A stretch of DNA of 64,000 nt from Ifrita kowaldi (taxonomy: Eukaryota; Chordata; Aves; Passeriformes; Cinclosomatidae): NCBI GenBank assembly GCA_013398055.1, contig VZRS01009682.1, positions 25,324 through 89,323 of the forward strand. The letters run 5' to 3'. Of the stretch, positions 21,187 to 34,657 are shown in pieces. The notes under the pieces are model-generated. The model was not told the origin of the DNA. It made no database searches and was given only the letters and a program-made list of their open reading frames with translations. The position numbers and the translations under genes were made by a program. The first letter of the stretch is position 1. Every line of letters begins with the position of its first letter.

Positions 21187-24100
21187 CATTTCTCTCATCA
21201 TGAGTTCTGAATTGAACGTTCCGGTGGATCCGTCCACTCCTGCTTGCTGCTCTGAGCCTGGCACAAAGGGCATGGATTATCGGGACTGGGTCCGGCGCAG
21301 CTACCTGGAATTGGTCACATCCAACCACCACTCCGTTCAAGCCCTTTCCTGGAGAAAATTGTACCTGAGCCGAGCCAAACTGAAAGCCTCCAGCAGAACC
21401 TCTGCTCTGCTGTCTGGATTTGCAATGGTATGTGTGTTTTATAGCTTTTTAAACTGTGAAGGTTTTTGGGTTCCTTAAAATTAACTATTAATCAGTGTTT
21501 TCCTCCCAGGAAGAAGCAGGCAGTTGTTTCCTGAAGAGACAGGAGGCATCCGCCTGGGGGCTTCTGTTTGGCTGCTGCTGCTCCTGCAATTTGAGGCTGG
21601 CTGTCTCTCTGCAGCAGGGATACATGAGCTGTCTAACAGCCAACCCACACGCTCCCAAGTCAGCCCTCTAAAAATACTAATCCCCTACCTGCAAGTGATC
21701 CTAAGTGCTCCAGCAGCATTGCTGAACAATCCAGGACCTCCTTAGGTCCCGAGGCTGTCCTGCGCTGGCTGCCTTCATGCGAGGCTGCTCTTGGGCGTGG
21801 AGCACTTTTAGGCCCCTGTGGTTGCTGTGCTCCTGAACGTTATTTTAATTTCTCTGTGTGTTTTCTCAGGTCATGGTGTCTAAAATAAGGTGGAGGTTGG
21901 GTCGCAGTCTGCCAAAGTGAAGTTTGCATAGTGTGATCGGGGAGATCGTGTTATACCACTGAGGTGTGAGAAGAGGCCCTGAGCCTCAGACCTGGTGTCA
22001 GAGGGCTCTGCAGCCTGCAGGGAGCCAAAGCTGGTATATTTTTGTCAGTGCTGCCTATTGGAAGTGATCCCTGGTGCTTGCTTTCTGCTGTGCAGCGCTT
22101 GGGTGTTATTTGGAAATGATTTGCATAGGTCAGAACTGTGTCAGGTGTGAGCAAATAAACAAGACTGACACAGTGAGTGGTTTAGTGCTCAGGCCTGTCT
22201 GAGCTGTGTGTTAAAACACCACTGTGCTGTGTCAGTGTAAGCCCCTTCATCTCCCCTCAAGCTTTTGCTTACTGGGAGTGAGAATTGAAACCGGTTTGGG
22301 GGAGGTTTCCTGTTCAGGAAATGGGCAGGTCTGGTTGTTCCTGAGGTCTGTCAGCAGAGGGGCAGAGGGCAACGCCTGGGTGGCATGGGACATGATGTGA
22401 AGATGTTTCATCCTGCAGCTCAGAAGCTGGGGGGGAACAACAGATCTCAGGAACTTTCCAGATAGCCTTTCTTGTTTTATTTTAGCTTCTTCCGCTGCTT
22501 TTTCCTCCCCCAGCCCCCCAGATCATGAATCATCCGTAACATTACAGCAGTCTGGGATGATGAAGTTGGTCACCCAAAGTGAAGCTGGAAAGCTGCAGAC
22601 GGGGGTTTCAGTGGGAGCAGGCTGGACTGGGGACAGGGTGCTCAGTTGATTTGTCATTGCTCTCCACTCCCTGGCTGTGTGCAAAAGATGCTCTTAAAAG
22701 CTTTTCGCAAAGTCTGTGTTGGTTTGTAACTAAACTTGTGTGCTGCGGGGGCAGAAGGTCCCTCCCTCCTCTTTTTGAGAAAGCTGGGTGCTCTGCTGTA
22801 GACTTCTCTCACTCAGGAGTTTTCTTACTCTAAAAATCCTCTCGTGCATGCCCTGCATGCCTCTGGTTACTGGACTCCTGTTGTGACTGTTGTCTTTAAC
22901 ATTATTATTAAATTAACATTTTGTATTGCTGGGGCCTGACTTACCAGCGTGGTCACACAAGGTGTCCGTGCTGGGGTGTGCTGTCACTGGCACCACTGGG
23001 ACTCGGGGCTTGCAGCCCACCCACACTGCAGGGCTGAACCACATCTCTGAAAACAAAGCACGCTTTCTCAACTCTCACAGCAGAAAGTTGCTGAAAGTCT
23101 TTGGCAAACACGCAAAATTAACCATTGGTTTTACATTCTCTTTGAAGCATTTAAAGTGCAGTTGAATATACACAGGTGTAAGTGGTGTTAATTATGCTCC
23201 TTGGCCTAACATAAGAAATAGACCTGAAATCAGTAACTAAGAAAAAAATCTCTTGCAATAAAGAATTCTCTTTATTAGCAAACTTTTTCCCCAGCTGATT
23301 GGAAAGCTGAGGTATTGGTTCCTACTGGCTCATTTCTCCACTGGTAGTTTGGCATGCAGGTATTTAGTACACGGATGTTTGCTCTCTAATAAGAGCACCT
23401 CTTTGGCTATCGATGAAAGAAGAGAAGTTATTTAGAGATAAATATGTGTAGACGTGGCACTTAGGGACACGGTTTAGTGCTGGACTTGGCAGTGCTGGTG
23501 TAGTGGTTGGATTCTGTGATCTTAAAGGTGTTTTCCAGTCTGAACCATTCCATGATTCTTTTAAATAGTTTCCCCAAAGCCTCGAGTGCATTTAACTACA
23601 TAAACAAATGTCATCCAGGGCTTGGCTATTGCTTTATTTACTCCCCTGTCAGTGTGTTTGATGCAAGCTAGTTCCCTATTGGCTGAAATTATTGCGAGCT
23701 GATGGATATTTAATCAACAGGCGGTGGCTCTGATCCAGCTCCTTCTGGACAGGCTGCAGAATAATGCAAACCTTCCTGGTTACCATCTCTGGTATTTCTA
23801 GCAGAGCACTGGGCAGGTCAGGAGGATGTGGGTCATTCCAGTGCCAGGTTTGCTTGGAGGTGGGCTGTAGGGCAGCTGTATCTGCCTCGAGGAGGCTACA
23901 AATAAAGGAAATTTAGAGGGAGCTTAGGAAACCTTCTTAATAATTTTCCTGATGGAAATAAGAGCTATTACTGCTAATCCATCTTCTCAATACTTGTCCA
24001 ATTGCTACAGGATATGTATTTGATTAAAAAAACCAAACCAAAACAAAAACCCCGACAGATCTACTGGAGTGATTGTTTTTACAGTCTGCCAAACCATCTG

Positions 24101-27100
24101 TGTGAATGTGTCATGGTTTATGTTAAGCCATTTGTCATCCTTTTGCCTCGTATTATCTGTCCTGGTCTAAATTTCTCAAGATGAATTACATCTTTGTTGT
24201 GGACAGTCTGAGCTATACTGGTCTAAAACCCACCATTTTTGCATGTATTTAATTGCAGTTTAATTCTAAAATGTTGTGAGCGCTTGATCCTGTAATTCTG
24301 GAGCTCAACTGGGTGATTCTCAAGCTTAAAATTAGGCCTGTGCTGAAATATTCCATGGCTTGTCAGAGAGCTCAGCCTTACAAAGTTGCTTCTGGGAAGA
24401 GGTTAAAATAAAGGGAGCTATTACATGGAAGAGTATAATTGTATCAAACATGACATATTAATAGTTTCACAGGCTAGGCAGCATATTTAATGATTTTTAA
24501 ATGGGTTATGTCAGCTTGTCCTCTTTCTCTTATCCCGGTCAGGGAATGACATGACAGCCTGTGCTGGGTAGAGCAATAAGAGTTCACTCACCTTTTCAGT
24601 ACTTGTTTGGGTTAAATGAACTGTTTTTCTGCCTTGCTGCCCTATCTGGATTGTTGATGTTTTTCCCTGAAATACCTCTTACTGAGCCATCAGTCAGTGT
24701 TAAAAATTCATCACAATGCACAGCTGAAGCTCGCCCTGGGGAATAGGTTAGTCTGGGAGGAAACATCCAATTAGCTGAGAAGTGCTGCTCATGTGAAGGA
24801 TAACAAGCAGAAATTGATATGTTGACATCAGCCAGGCTTTCAGCTTTAATATAAAGCTATAAATTGGACATGCAGGTACAATTCCCATTCAGCTGTGTCT
24901 CTGGCTATTACAGCACCCCATAATGAACAATGTACCTGCAGGTTTTCCTGGCTGATGGGGCGTGACTGGCAACCACAGTGCTGTACAAATTCATTGTACA
25001 GTGAAGCAGAGAATAAGTCTGATCTCCTCCCTCTCAAATCAATATAGGGGGAACTGCAAAGGGAACATACACAAGGCAACGTGAAATGTGTTCTAATTAA
25101 TTGACCTTGCAGTTGATAGCGAAGCCAATCCTGTGTTAGGATTTTCTCTGCTATACAGCAAGAACTACCGTAAACTGCAGCCAGGAGCCTATAAAAACAA
25201 AAAAAAGGTAAAACCCCGACATGTTCATGACCAGAACAGAAGGCTGGGAATGCCCAAGAACTGTCACAGTATTTTTGGTGTCTCTAATATCTTAAATAGT
25301 TAATGTAGCTATAAAATCCAGGCTTGCAGAGATTGACCATTTTCCACACGTGTTGTATCTTGTTTGCTGGTAAATGTGTTCGGACTTGACTGTGATCTGA
25401 TGGGTTTCAGAGCAAATGCAGGTAAGGCAGCAGTCATGCCAACTGGTTTCCATTCCCTTTAATCCTTTTCAGGGCTTCCAACAGGGACAACATGAGCACA
25501 CCCCTGATCTTCCAGTGCCTAAATAATATTATTAACAAGTAATGCCAGAGCAAGTGGTGCAGGTGATTGTACAGAGCCTGAAATGGCTGCTCAGGGGAGT
25601 CTCATGTGAAGTCTGGGTAACATAATCGTGAGTCAGTTCTGCAAAATCCTTCTGTGTCCCAGAGTCGAGTGTAGGTTTGAAACTTTGCCTTCTCACGATG
25701 TTCTTGAGAGGGGCTTCATTCCAGCAAGCTGAGCTGGGCTGGAGCAGCAGGTCAGCTGGGATCACCAGAGGTTTTCCTTGCTGCCAAGAGAGTTAACTTC
25801 TCTGCAAATCATGAAGTGCAGCTGCAGATCCAAGCCAGCTGCTAGAGAGGAATGTTTGATAGTCTTGTCCACTGCTTTTGTGGCTTCTCTTAGCAGAAGG
25901 TTTGTGCAGTCCTTTCAGGGATGCCACCACACAGAAGTACTGGTTTGCTTCACAGGTAGCTTAAGCAATTGTACAAATTCTTATACTAAACCAGTTAACA
26001 GGATTCCAGTTCTGATCTCAAAAGAGCCTCCTGCTCTCTTGCACATATTCTGCTTCTCCAGCTTTATTTGATTAAAGTAAAAATAGCGTTTAGAGACCTG
26101 CTGTATGATAGCTCTTCTTTTGGAAAGCAGACTCCTGAGTTGCTGAGCACACCCATAAGCCAGTAGCTGTCCACTTCTGCTGAGTGTATCACTAAGTTAT
26201 TACCTCTCAAGGGAGAAATTTGAGGATATAAATAACTTAAAAGTTATTTATCTGGGCATATTTGTAATAAAAACAAACGTAAACTGTTCTGAGAATAGAA
26301 GGCAGTTATTTTAACTATGGGCTAACTTAAATTGCAAAGTAGCTTGTGTGTTTCCCATGTTGGTTAGTGAAACCTGGCTGGCCACTGGCCAGAGGAGCTG
26401 GCGTGGTTTTGCTTTTCTTTACATGCCTGAAGTTGAAACTTCCTGCGCTGCAGCCGCAAGGAAGGAGTGGCAGGAGAGGGTGTGATGGTGGGTTATAGCA
26501 GGCTGTCAGCTGCCTCCCAGCCCCATGTGGCATCTAATGAGCTCCTTCTGCTGTGGCTCATGGTGGCAAGGAGAGACGTGTTCTTTGAGAAAACCACGGC
26601 CTCAGAAGGGCCACAGCACGGGCGGCGCATGCGTCCTCGTGGATGACAGCAGTGATCCATCTGGGCTGCCATTCCAAAAAGCTCTGGAGTGTGTACTTGA
26701 CCTTAGGTGTTCTTCCTGAATCAAGATGCTTTCCTGGCTGAAAGCCTTGAAAAGAGGAAAGCCAGCAGATGTTGACAAGCTCTTTGTTCCTTCCCCAGGT
26801 CGCCATGGTGGAGGTGCAGCTGGAGGTGCAGTACAAGTACCCGCAGATGCTGCTGATCGCCTTCAGCGCCTGCACAACGGTGCTCGTGGCCGTTCACCTC
26901 TTCGCCCTCCTCATCAGCACCTGCATCCTGCCCAACGTGGAGGCCGTGAGCAACATCCACAACCTGAACTCCATCAGCGAGTCCCCTCACGAGCGCATGC
27001 ACCCCTACATCGAGCTGGCCTGGGGCTTCTCCACCGTCCTGGGAATCCTCCTTTTCCTTGCGGAAGTCGTGCTCCTGTGCTGGATCAAATTCCTGCCGGT

Positions 27101-27344
27101 GGGCTCCATCCTGAAAAACGAGACCAGCAACGTGGAGAAGCCCAGCAGCCACGCGGGGTGGCAGTCAGCACTGGTGTCCACCATCATCATGGTCCCCGTG
27201 GGTCTGATTTTTGTCGTCTTCACCATTCACTTCTACCGCTCCTTGGTGCGGCACAAAACGGAGCGGCACAACAGGGAGATCGAGGAGCTCCACAAACTGA
27301 AAGTGCAGCTAGATGGGCATGACAGAGGCATGCAGGTGGTGTGA
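21187..27344 (+). CDS. ORAI2: Calcium release-activated calcium channel protein 2
   Basis: Coding exons are 21200-21427 (76 codons) and 26799-27344 (181 codons plus stop), joined in phase 0 by a GT-AG intron, giving 257 residues (human 254). The first coding exon begins at 21187 after TTTTGTTCCCTCAG, and the ATG at 21200 has A at -3. The product is a four-pass plasma-membrane protein: TM1 about residues 66-84 with the pore glutamate (VAMVEVQL, residue 81), TM2 94-116, TM3 150-172, TM4 199-222, then a C-terminal coiled coil (REIEELHKLKVQL) that binds STIM1. The SSRTSALL segment holds the arginine equivalent to Orai1 R91. It forms store-operated Ca2+ channels. The TM3-TM4 loop differs from mammals and carries an NET glycosylation sequon. 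Confidence 0.97.
23462..23560 (+). mobile_element. CR1 LINE 3' remnant
   Basis: A short sense CR1 end: GGTTTAGTGCTGGACTTGGC, GGTTGGATTCTGTGATCTTA, TTTTCCAGTCTGAACCATTC and a terminal CATGATTCT. Confidence 0.85.
24001..26760 (+). other. Repeat-poor part of ORAI2 coding intron
   Basis: I find no exon, known transposon or tandem repeat here. Base composition is AT-rich until about 26.3 kb and then becomes GC-richer toward the second coding exon. Confidence 0.4.
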
Positions 27345-29620
27345 CAGACCCTGCACGCAGCTCAGCCAGGGCTGAGAGCAAAATACCTGGTCTGCTGCTT
27401 GGTGAGACGCACCAGGGATGGATTGTCTTGAGGCTTAAATCTGTAAATGCTACTTGCCTGCCATTTCTAGCTGTGGGTTCTTGTGCTGTTCCACGTGCTG
27501 GGGGCTCTGCCCTGATTCTGGTCCCACACACTTGGTACTTAAGTTCGACACTGCCGTGGTGTTCAAGGTCAAAACTTTATCTACCTTAACATTGGTAGCC
27601 AAAAATCTGTATTTTTTACAAATGCAATATTCTGTTGCCAAAAGTGAAACTGCATTGGCTGTCCCAAAAGCCACTGTGTGTCTGTGTGTGTGTGTAGGAC
27701 CTGTCTTATATGTCAGAACTCCCTGGCTGTCAGTGCAGCCACAATTAACTGGCAGCTCGTTCCTAGAGCAGAGCTGGTTAATGTGGGTACCTGCAGCTGA
27801 CTCAAGGACATCCAGGAAAGCACAACAGAAACTGAGAATGTTGATCACCATTGTTCCAAAGCAAGTATTCCATAAATACATAACCAGAAAGATAACAGCC
27901 TTAGCTTTTATGTTCTTTTCGTGCTATTCTTTACTATATTTTTACAGCTTGGGATGTAGAATTTTGAATTGCAGGAGGCTGGGAAGTTCTCTGGTACTTT
28001 CTTCAGCAGCATCTGTCACTTTAGATTGAGTAAGTGCCAAGATCATGTGTTTTTTCCCAATAAGAGGCAGGAGTGCCCAGGGAAGGCTTACAGGTGTTTT
28101 AGTTTTAACAAGGACATTCTTAAAACAGAACAGTGACAGGGAATTTAATGAGACAAGACTCTGAAGGACTAACAAAGCAAGTTTCAAGGAGGTAAAGGAG
28201 TGACAGCAAGTATTGTAGAAATCTGCCACTGTGTCTTCTTCATTTGTGCATTGCTGCGATGCCTTTTGCCTGGTTTGCTGGAGACAACAAGCCCAGTCCT
28301 GTGCTATTTCATCATTTGGGGTTTGGTTTTTTTCTTCTTTTAATTGGCTGTAGCATTTTTCTGTCAGAAATGAATGCTTCCTTCTCCCTCCACCAAAGAA
28401 GACAGCTCTGGTGGAACTTGGAGCTGTCCTGGCAAGCCTGATGGAGCTGGATCCAGCAGGAATGCTGTGTGCCATTAAAGAGCTGCCCCTTTGAGCTCAT
28501 TTCTTTTTTGAGCAGCTGAGACAATGACACTTGCATGTCTGTGTTGCTTGGCAAGGGAAGCTTGTAAATTCCATAGCATCCTTGTAGGTGAAAACTTCTG
28601 TAAAAAAATCCAATTTTATGATTTTTGGTAACTTTGTGGAGAGAAAAGAGTGTTTTGCAATCATCAGCTCTTTTAAGGGAAAGTCAGGCTTTCTGCCACA
28701 CAGGGCTGCAAGAAGCATAAGCACATTTTCTTGGCCCTGATCCTGTGCTGGTTTCCTCCTCTGCACTCCAAAACTGCAGTTTCAGAGTCTCCGAGGCCTT
28801 ACAGGTTTCTGAAATCGTTAAGGATGTTTATAATGTTCTATTTAACCCTGGTCTCTTATTCCACTGGGATTTGAGGACTCTAATGGCAGTGTATTACGTG
28901 TCAGCTTCCCAGAAGGGAGAGCACATGCAAACCCCAGGGCAGCAGGGTGAGACTATCCCAATATTTCTCTCTGGCGAGGGTCTTGGGAAACCAACTCTCA
29001 TCTCTCTTGTTTACATGCAAATGTGAGCATTGCTGAACAAGTTGCTTAGCACTGTGTCTGTGGCTTTCATCTGTTGTTCTTGCTGCAGTTGGCATGTACC
29101 ATATTGGCTGATGTGCAGCAAAGAAAATAGTCTTTGTGTGCTAAATGACTAATCTGTACTCATGTGCATATGCAAAAAACAAGGAGTGTTCTCCAGGAAG
29201 TGGGGTGGTCGTGAAATTCGCCCAAACTCCCCAGGACTCTGCCCTCTCTCCCTCCTCTTTTTACCGTAATAAAAATTTAAAGGTTTATACAACAGAATCA
29301 GAGTTGAGTTTTCTGCCAAGTGCTACACGTGTCGGCTCCTCCACCAACAGGATTTCTGTTGTGAGGCCAGAGCCAGAGCAGATGGGATGAATCTCTGATC
29401 TGTACTTTGCACTCTCCTTTAACATCAGTAATAGTGGGACCTTGTGTGCTGAGGGGCTCAGGAGGCTGTCAAGGAAAATATTGCACCATTTTTGCAATAT
29501 CTTTTTAAAAGGTTTTCCCCTGTGCATACAGTGCTGCAAGAGCAATGCAGTTTGTTTGGGAACTGCCAAGTCGTTCATTTAACTTTTTCAAATGTAATAA
29601 ACTTCAGCAAACGGAGAAAT
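27345..29620 (+). other. ORAI2: ORAI2 3'UTR
   Basis: Open frames in this 2.3-kb stretch are not exon-like. Polyadenylation signals occur at 29268-29273 (AATAAA) and 29596-29601 (AATAAA), with an ATTAAA near 28476, so alternative 3' ends are possible. A short TG repeat lies near 27678-27697. A long ORAI2 3'UTR fits the gene in other vertebrates, but its exact end is inferred. Confidence 0.55.
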
Positions 29621-31121
29621 GCAGCAGAAACTGTGCTTTGATTTTGTAGAATAACTCGCTGAGGCTTTGGTGGGATTGGATTCAAGATCAATCTCAAGGC
29701 AGTACATCTGTGACTGGAGTGGGATCACCTTACTCCAGAGGGGAGTCTGAGGTACATTTTGGGATGGTGTCCCAAGGGCAAATGCTCTTAAAACAGAATA
29801 ATAACTTGCTTTCCTGTCTTTGCTTGCAGCTCTGTTTCTTGTGTCTCTCTGGGCACTGAGTTTCCCTCCATGAGAAGCCCAGGGGGGTATTTTTGCTCCC
29901 TGATTCTCAAGGTTACCCATGACCTTCATGCTGTAACTCCTTTCCCAACAATTGCACTTGCTTTTCTTGCTCCTGCCTCTCTTCCTACAACTTGTTTACA
30001 TTTTCACCACTGTTGGGTCCAGACTTGTGGTGCACAAGAGTTGCCTGTGGTACCAGCCACGGGAGTTCATCCATAAAGGAAGGAGTAGGGATGTTGTAGT
30101 TGTCCAGCTGGGTTTCTGTGCTGCAGCACCAGAAAATCCTCCTTGCTCCTGCTGCTGCCCCCGTGGCTGTCAGCAGGATTTCCATCAGTCAAGCCAGCCT
30201 TTCCACACTGTCACTGCTGTCCCAGCAGGGCTGGCAGCTCTCTGTGTCACGTCTGGGTTTGTCTGCCCGTGCCTGGCTGTGTCTGTCCTGTGCTGTCACC
30301 TCTCTGTCGTTCCTGGGCTGTCTGTCGTTCTTGGAGTGTCCCAGGTTTTGTGTGGCTGCAATCCTGCGATGTCTGCAAGGAGATGCTTCTCCCAAGGGTT
30401 CCACCCTCAGCTGGGGATGTGTGTTGAGGATCTCCCCTGGCGTGTGTTGGCTTTCTGTGCCAGCTTTGGGCTCTGTGCTGCTGCAGTCTGGGGTGGCTGC
30501 TGCCCTAATTCTCAGCCTGCTTGGGCTGTGGCTCTCTGGGCTGGTTATTGGCTTGTTTGAGCTATTTCTCCAATTTTTGCACTGGAGCTTAGCATGGGGA
30601 CAGCCATGATCTTGCTTCAGAGTCCTGAGTCTTCCTCCAGATTTTTTTTTGGACAGTTTTTGCCCAGCAGAAAAGTGCCTGGGACCCTGCCTGCCCACCC
30701 TAAAGCAGGGAAGGAGCTCTCATGGGCAGGGGAACAACACTTCTTTGTATCATTCCCGGGCACGGTTTAGGGCAACTCCTCTTTCCCTTTCCCTCTTAGC
30801 AGGAGTAAAGAAGGGGCACGACTGCAAGCTGGAGGAGCCAGGATCGGGTTCTCCCTTTGCCGTGTTTAGTGGCAGCTCTCACTCTGTGATCTCCCTATTT
30901 TTAACATCGCCCCGGGGCAGGCCTGGCTCCCTGTTTCAGTGGAGAGGAGGCTCTCGGGGACACTTTACAACCCTGAGAGATGGTGTAATGTTGGATTTGG
31001 CCATGTGACGGATGAAAGCGATACCGTGTGACAGCCCCGCCTGGAGGGAGGGCTGCTGTAAGCGCTCAGATATGTGCAAGTGTTTCTGGGGAGCACCGGC
31101 GTGGGTGCAGCTGCAGAGCGA

Positions 31122-31179
31122 ACATCCTTCCACATCTTCCACATCCTTCCACATCCTTCCACATCCTCCACATCCTTCC
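31122..31179. repeat. 10-bp minisatellite (ACATCCTTCC)n
   Basis: About six tandem copies of ACATCCTTCC with two one-base deletions (ACATCTTCC, ACATCCTCC). Confidence 0.9.
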
Positions 31180-33000
31180 GGTCCCTGGCTCTGGGATGTG
31201 GGGATGGGCAATCCCAGTTTGCCTCGAGGTTACCTGTGCTGGGTTCGGGGGTGGAGGTGCTCCTCCTGCCTTTCCGGGGGATTTCACAGTGTGCTTTCTC
31301 TTCTTTTCCTGCCTTCAAACAAACAAACCAAAGGCCTTGGAGTTTCCCTGCGGCTGTAGATTCCTTATCTTTTAAATCTCATTGCATCAACTTCTAAGAC
31401 AGCTTCCTCAACACCCCCTCAAGCTGCAGTCTCAAATTTAGGGGAGGTATTTTCTGATTAACTCACAGGCTCTCTCCTCTACAGCCATCTCAAAGCAGTT
31501 TCAGTAATTAAAATTGATTGGCTGGATTTGGAGAGTATTTCCCTGAATCCCTGTGTGTCCAACTGGGAGCTTGCTTTCTGCCCAGAGGTGTGACAGCCAT
31601 GAGTGCTAAGAGAAAAAAAAATCTGTATTTTAGCTTTGCCTATTCTTGTTTTACCTCTGCATGAACAATATTTAATGTAGAACAACGAATGTATCTCAGT
31701 TATTGTCCAGCTGTGTGAGAGAAACTGGATAAACTTGCTCAGTTTTATGCTTCTTGGTGATTTCAGACTGATTTTTTGAAAGGCAGCTCAAGTCCTCCAG
31801 CATCCTCTATGGGTTAACTTGGGTTCTGCCTTTTTGAAAAAAAAACTTGGTCAGATATTATCGTTCTCCTTTCGCAATGCACAAGGAGATAACAATTAGA
31901 TGCACTTCCTTTTAATGAGGGTCTGGGTCTTGGCACATGTTTTACAAGGAGGTTAAGGTCACAAACAGCTGTGACAGGAACTCCTATAACAGGAAGACCG
32001 TTAAAATTTGTCTTCTGTTAATAATACCAACTTAGTGGACAAAATTACTTTTAAGAGCTCATTAATTAAGATTAAAACATCTTTATACTTATCTCAGATT
32101 CCATGGTACTTGACAGTTAAATTGTTAATGTTTTGTAACACTGCAAAACAGGATCTGCTGGCACTTTTTTCTGGCTTTTTAGGGAGAATGTACATGAAGT
32201 TTTAAGGAGTAATACTGAACAGATGGGTGTGCAATTGTATTTTGATCTAAGGATGATGCCCGAGAGGCTGTTTGACAGGTGAAAAATGTCAAAAGACTGG
32301 CACAGCAATGCCTGTGTAGTGACTAGATTAAGTTTTGGACTTCAAAAACACCAAGAAAAAGCCCTCACTTTTTGGCTCAGTATTTAAATATTTGCATTTT
32401 TTCACATTTAAGATATCAGCTAGGAAGAGCTGGAATCTTCTGGCAAGAACAGCAGCTTCCTGAATAGTTTAATCGAGGCAGAAAAATTCAGCCAGCAAAT
32501 GCAGAGCACAAAATGAACTAACACTGTGTAAGTTATTGTGGCAATCTGATTCATCAGAATCCATCATCTGCTTTCACTGTGGAGAGGATGGAGCAGCAGG
32601 GACACACACAGAAATTGTTTTAGCAGCCTGAGAGCACAATGTAAATGTAAAAGAGCGTTGGAAATTTGGGCCAAACATTAATGGCAATGCTTGACTGCTG
32701 CAGTGTGGTGAGCAGAGAGCAGGTCCGTGGAGAGAGGCTTGGAACTGAAGGGTGAGGAGGATGCAGGTGCAGTGTTTGCTCTCTCTGTGGCAGCCTGCTC
32801 TGGGTTTCCTCCCTGTGTGTCTGTGCCAAGCTGGCAGCCTCCTCCTCCTGCTTGGACAAAGCCCCTCTGCTCCAACAGCAGCTCCAGGTGCTGTCCTGGG
32901 GGAATCCTGACAGTGCCGAGCCCTGTGGACACCAGGCTGCAGAAAAAGCTAAGGAACTGCTGCTCTCAGAGCACCCCGTGCTTTGGGGAGTGACCTGGAC

Positions 33001-33237
33001 AATCACAGAATGATTGGGTTGGAAGGAACCTTAATGATCATCCAGTTCCAACCCCCTGCTGTGGGCACGGACACCTTCCACTATCCCAGCTTGCTCCAAC
33101 CTGGCCTTGGACACTTCCAGGGATGGAGCAGCCACAGCTTCTCTGGTCACCCTGTGCCAGGGCCTCACCACTCTCACAGGGAAGAATTTCTTCCAAATCC
33201 TAATCTAGATCTACCCTCTTCCAGCTGCAGCCTATGA
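33001..33237 (-). mobile_element. CR1 LINE 3' fragment, antisense
   Basis: Starts with the reverse complement of the CR1 3' end (AATCACAGAATGATTGGGTT) and continues GGAAGGAACCTTAATGATCA, GGGCACGGACACCTTCCACT and GCAGCCACAGCTTCTCTGG. It is well preserved, hence younger than the four-copy cluster near 5 kb. Confidence 0.93.
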
Positions 33238-34657
33238 GGAATTTCCTGGGACAGAGCTCGCTGCGAGCGGGTGTGGCCTGCCTGTTGTGTGTCTGTGTTG
33301 GCAGAAAAGAGGTTCCATCAGAGGGGATGTGCTGTGACTGCTGGAACTGCTGCTGGAGCTCCTTGATGGCACTCACCAGCCCACCTGGATGGAGGTTTGG
33401 AGTCTGGGACTGCCCATGGGAGCCCTGCTAGTAGGTCTCTGCTGGAATTAGCACTAAACTGAACCTGGCTCATTGCAGCCCACAAAGGGCTCTGGTTGTT
33501 GGCTTAAACTGATAAAAAATATCCTGCTTGACCCATCTGATTCCCGGTAACTGTCCTGGGTGAAGAGCTTCCTCCCTGGCAGTGCCCGAAGCACAGGGCA
33601 GTGCCTGTGGCAGGAGTGCTTTACTGTGCAGCAAATCCTGTGCGCTGTGCCAGGGAAGTACCTCTGGGGCAGAGCACAGCAGTGCAGGGACGCTGAGATC
33701 TGTCCCCTTTCCTTCCCATCTAAAGCCAGGCAGCACTGCCTGGTGGTGGCAAGGTGGTGTTTCACTGCTGCAGGTGGGACTGTGCTGAAGGGCTTTCATG
33801 GCACCGCCGTGTTTATTAAAGGATCACGCCTCTTTCACAGCGCAACTTCATTTTCAAGAGCACAGAAGTTTGTTCAGAGCAGACAGATGGCCTCAGATCA
33901 GCTTCTGCTGCAAATGACTGCTTGAATCTTAGGTACGAGGCATGATTCAAACCTGACTGCTGGAGGTGCCAGGAAAATAAATGATAGCTGCCAGGGTTGC
34001 AGTCTGTTGCCCAGCTAACTCCCAAAATCAGACTCTTGCTACTGAGAGCTGACAGCGGGGTTCAGAGATGACAAATGATCAGAAAATAACACAGTCTGTG
34101 CAGGCCTTTGGTCTGATCTCTGTCCAAGCCTGAAGAGTCAGCATTGGCCCTCTGCAAATGCTGCTCTTTGGTCCCAGAGGATACTGGTCACACATGGAAT
34201 TTATGATTAATCCTCATTGCTGAAGCATGAATCTTCAGCAAAGATAATTACTTTAATTAGTTCTCAGTGTGTTGTACTGTCTGTGGAGAGATACTTGCTT
34301 ACCTTCCTCCCCTGAGACCTGGTCTCTGAAGGACCTATCTGAGGTGGGTGAGGAGATAGTTGTATCCCCAGGGCTTGGTGCAACATTCAAACCAGTCTGA
34401 CAGTATCAAGTATGCGTCTGGAAAGCTTAAAATCTGTGGCAGGGCTTGGACTGGAACTGTGTCAAGGGCTGCTTGATACTCTGTTTAATGTTTCTAACTT
34501 TCTCGGTTTAATTTAAGTGTTAGGAAATGGCTGTTTGCTTTTTTGTTACAACACAAGTATGGATTCAACCTCTTGTTTCTGACTTTGGCCTAGAAGCTGC
34601 CATTGCCCAGGAGGCTTCGAAGCCCATCCTTTTTACTTCTGTCTGTTAAATTTCCAT

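Larger units (their letters stand above)
21428..26798 (+). other. ORAI2: ORAI2 intron between the two coding exons
   Basis: A 5.4-kb intron with donor GTATGT and acceptor CCTTCCCCAG. It contains a small sense CR1 remnant (23462-23560). The rest of 23.6-25.2 kb is AT-rich with very few CpGs and no repeats I recognise, and contains several TAAT/ATTA-core motifs. No coding exon is visible. An open frame that reads into the second exon from 26726 is out of frame with ORAI2. Confidence 0.6.
29621..34650. other. Intergenic region between ORAI2 and ALKBH4
   Basis: Five kilobases with no recognised gene. It holds a 10-bp satellite (31122-31179) and an antisense CR1 (33001-33237). A 202-codon plus-strand frame at 29952-30560 is Cys/Val/Leu-rich, crosses CTGTCTGT-type low-complexity sequence, has overlapping open frames on other strands, and matches no family I know. 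The remainder is plain single-copy sequence. Confidence 0.5.

Noticed and set aside
26726..27322. 198-codon plus-strand frame overlapping ORAI2 coding exon 2
   Set aside because: It is a +1 shadow of the ORAI2 exon; the real frame starts at the 26799 acceptor and gives a four-TM protein closely matching ORAI2.
29952..30560. 202-codon plus-strand open frame between ORAI2 and ALKBH4
   Set aside because: It is Cys/Val-rich, overlaps equally long frames on both strands, runs through CTGTCTGT low-complexity sequence and shows no splice or family evidence.
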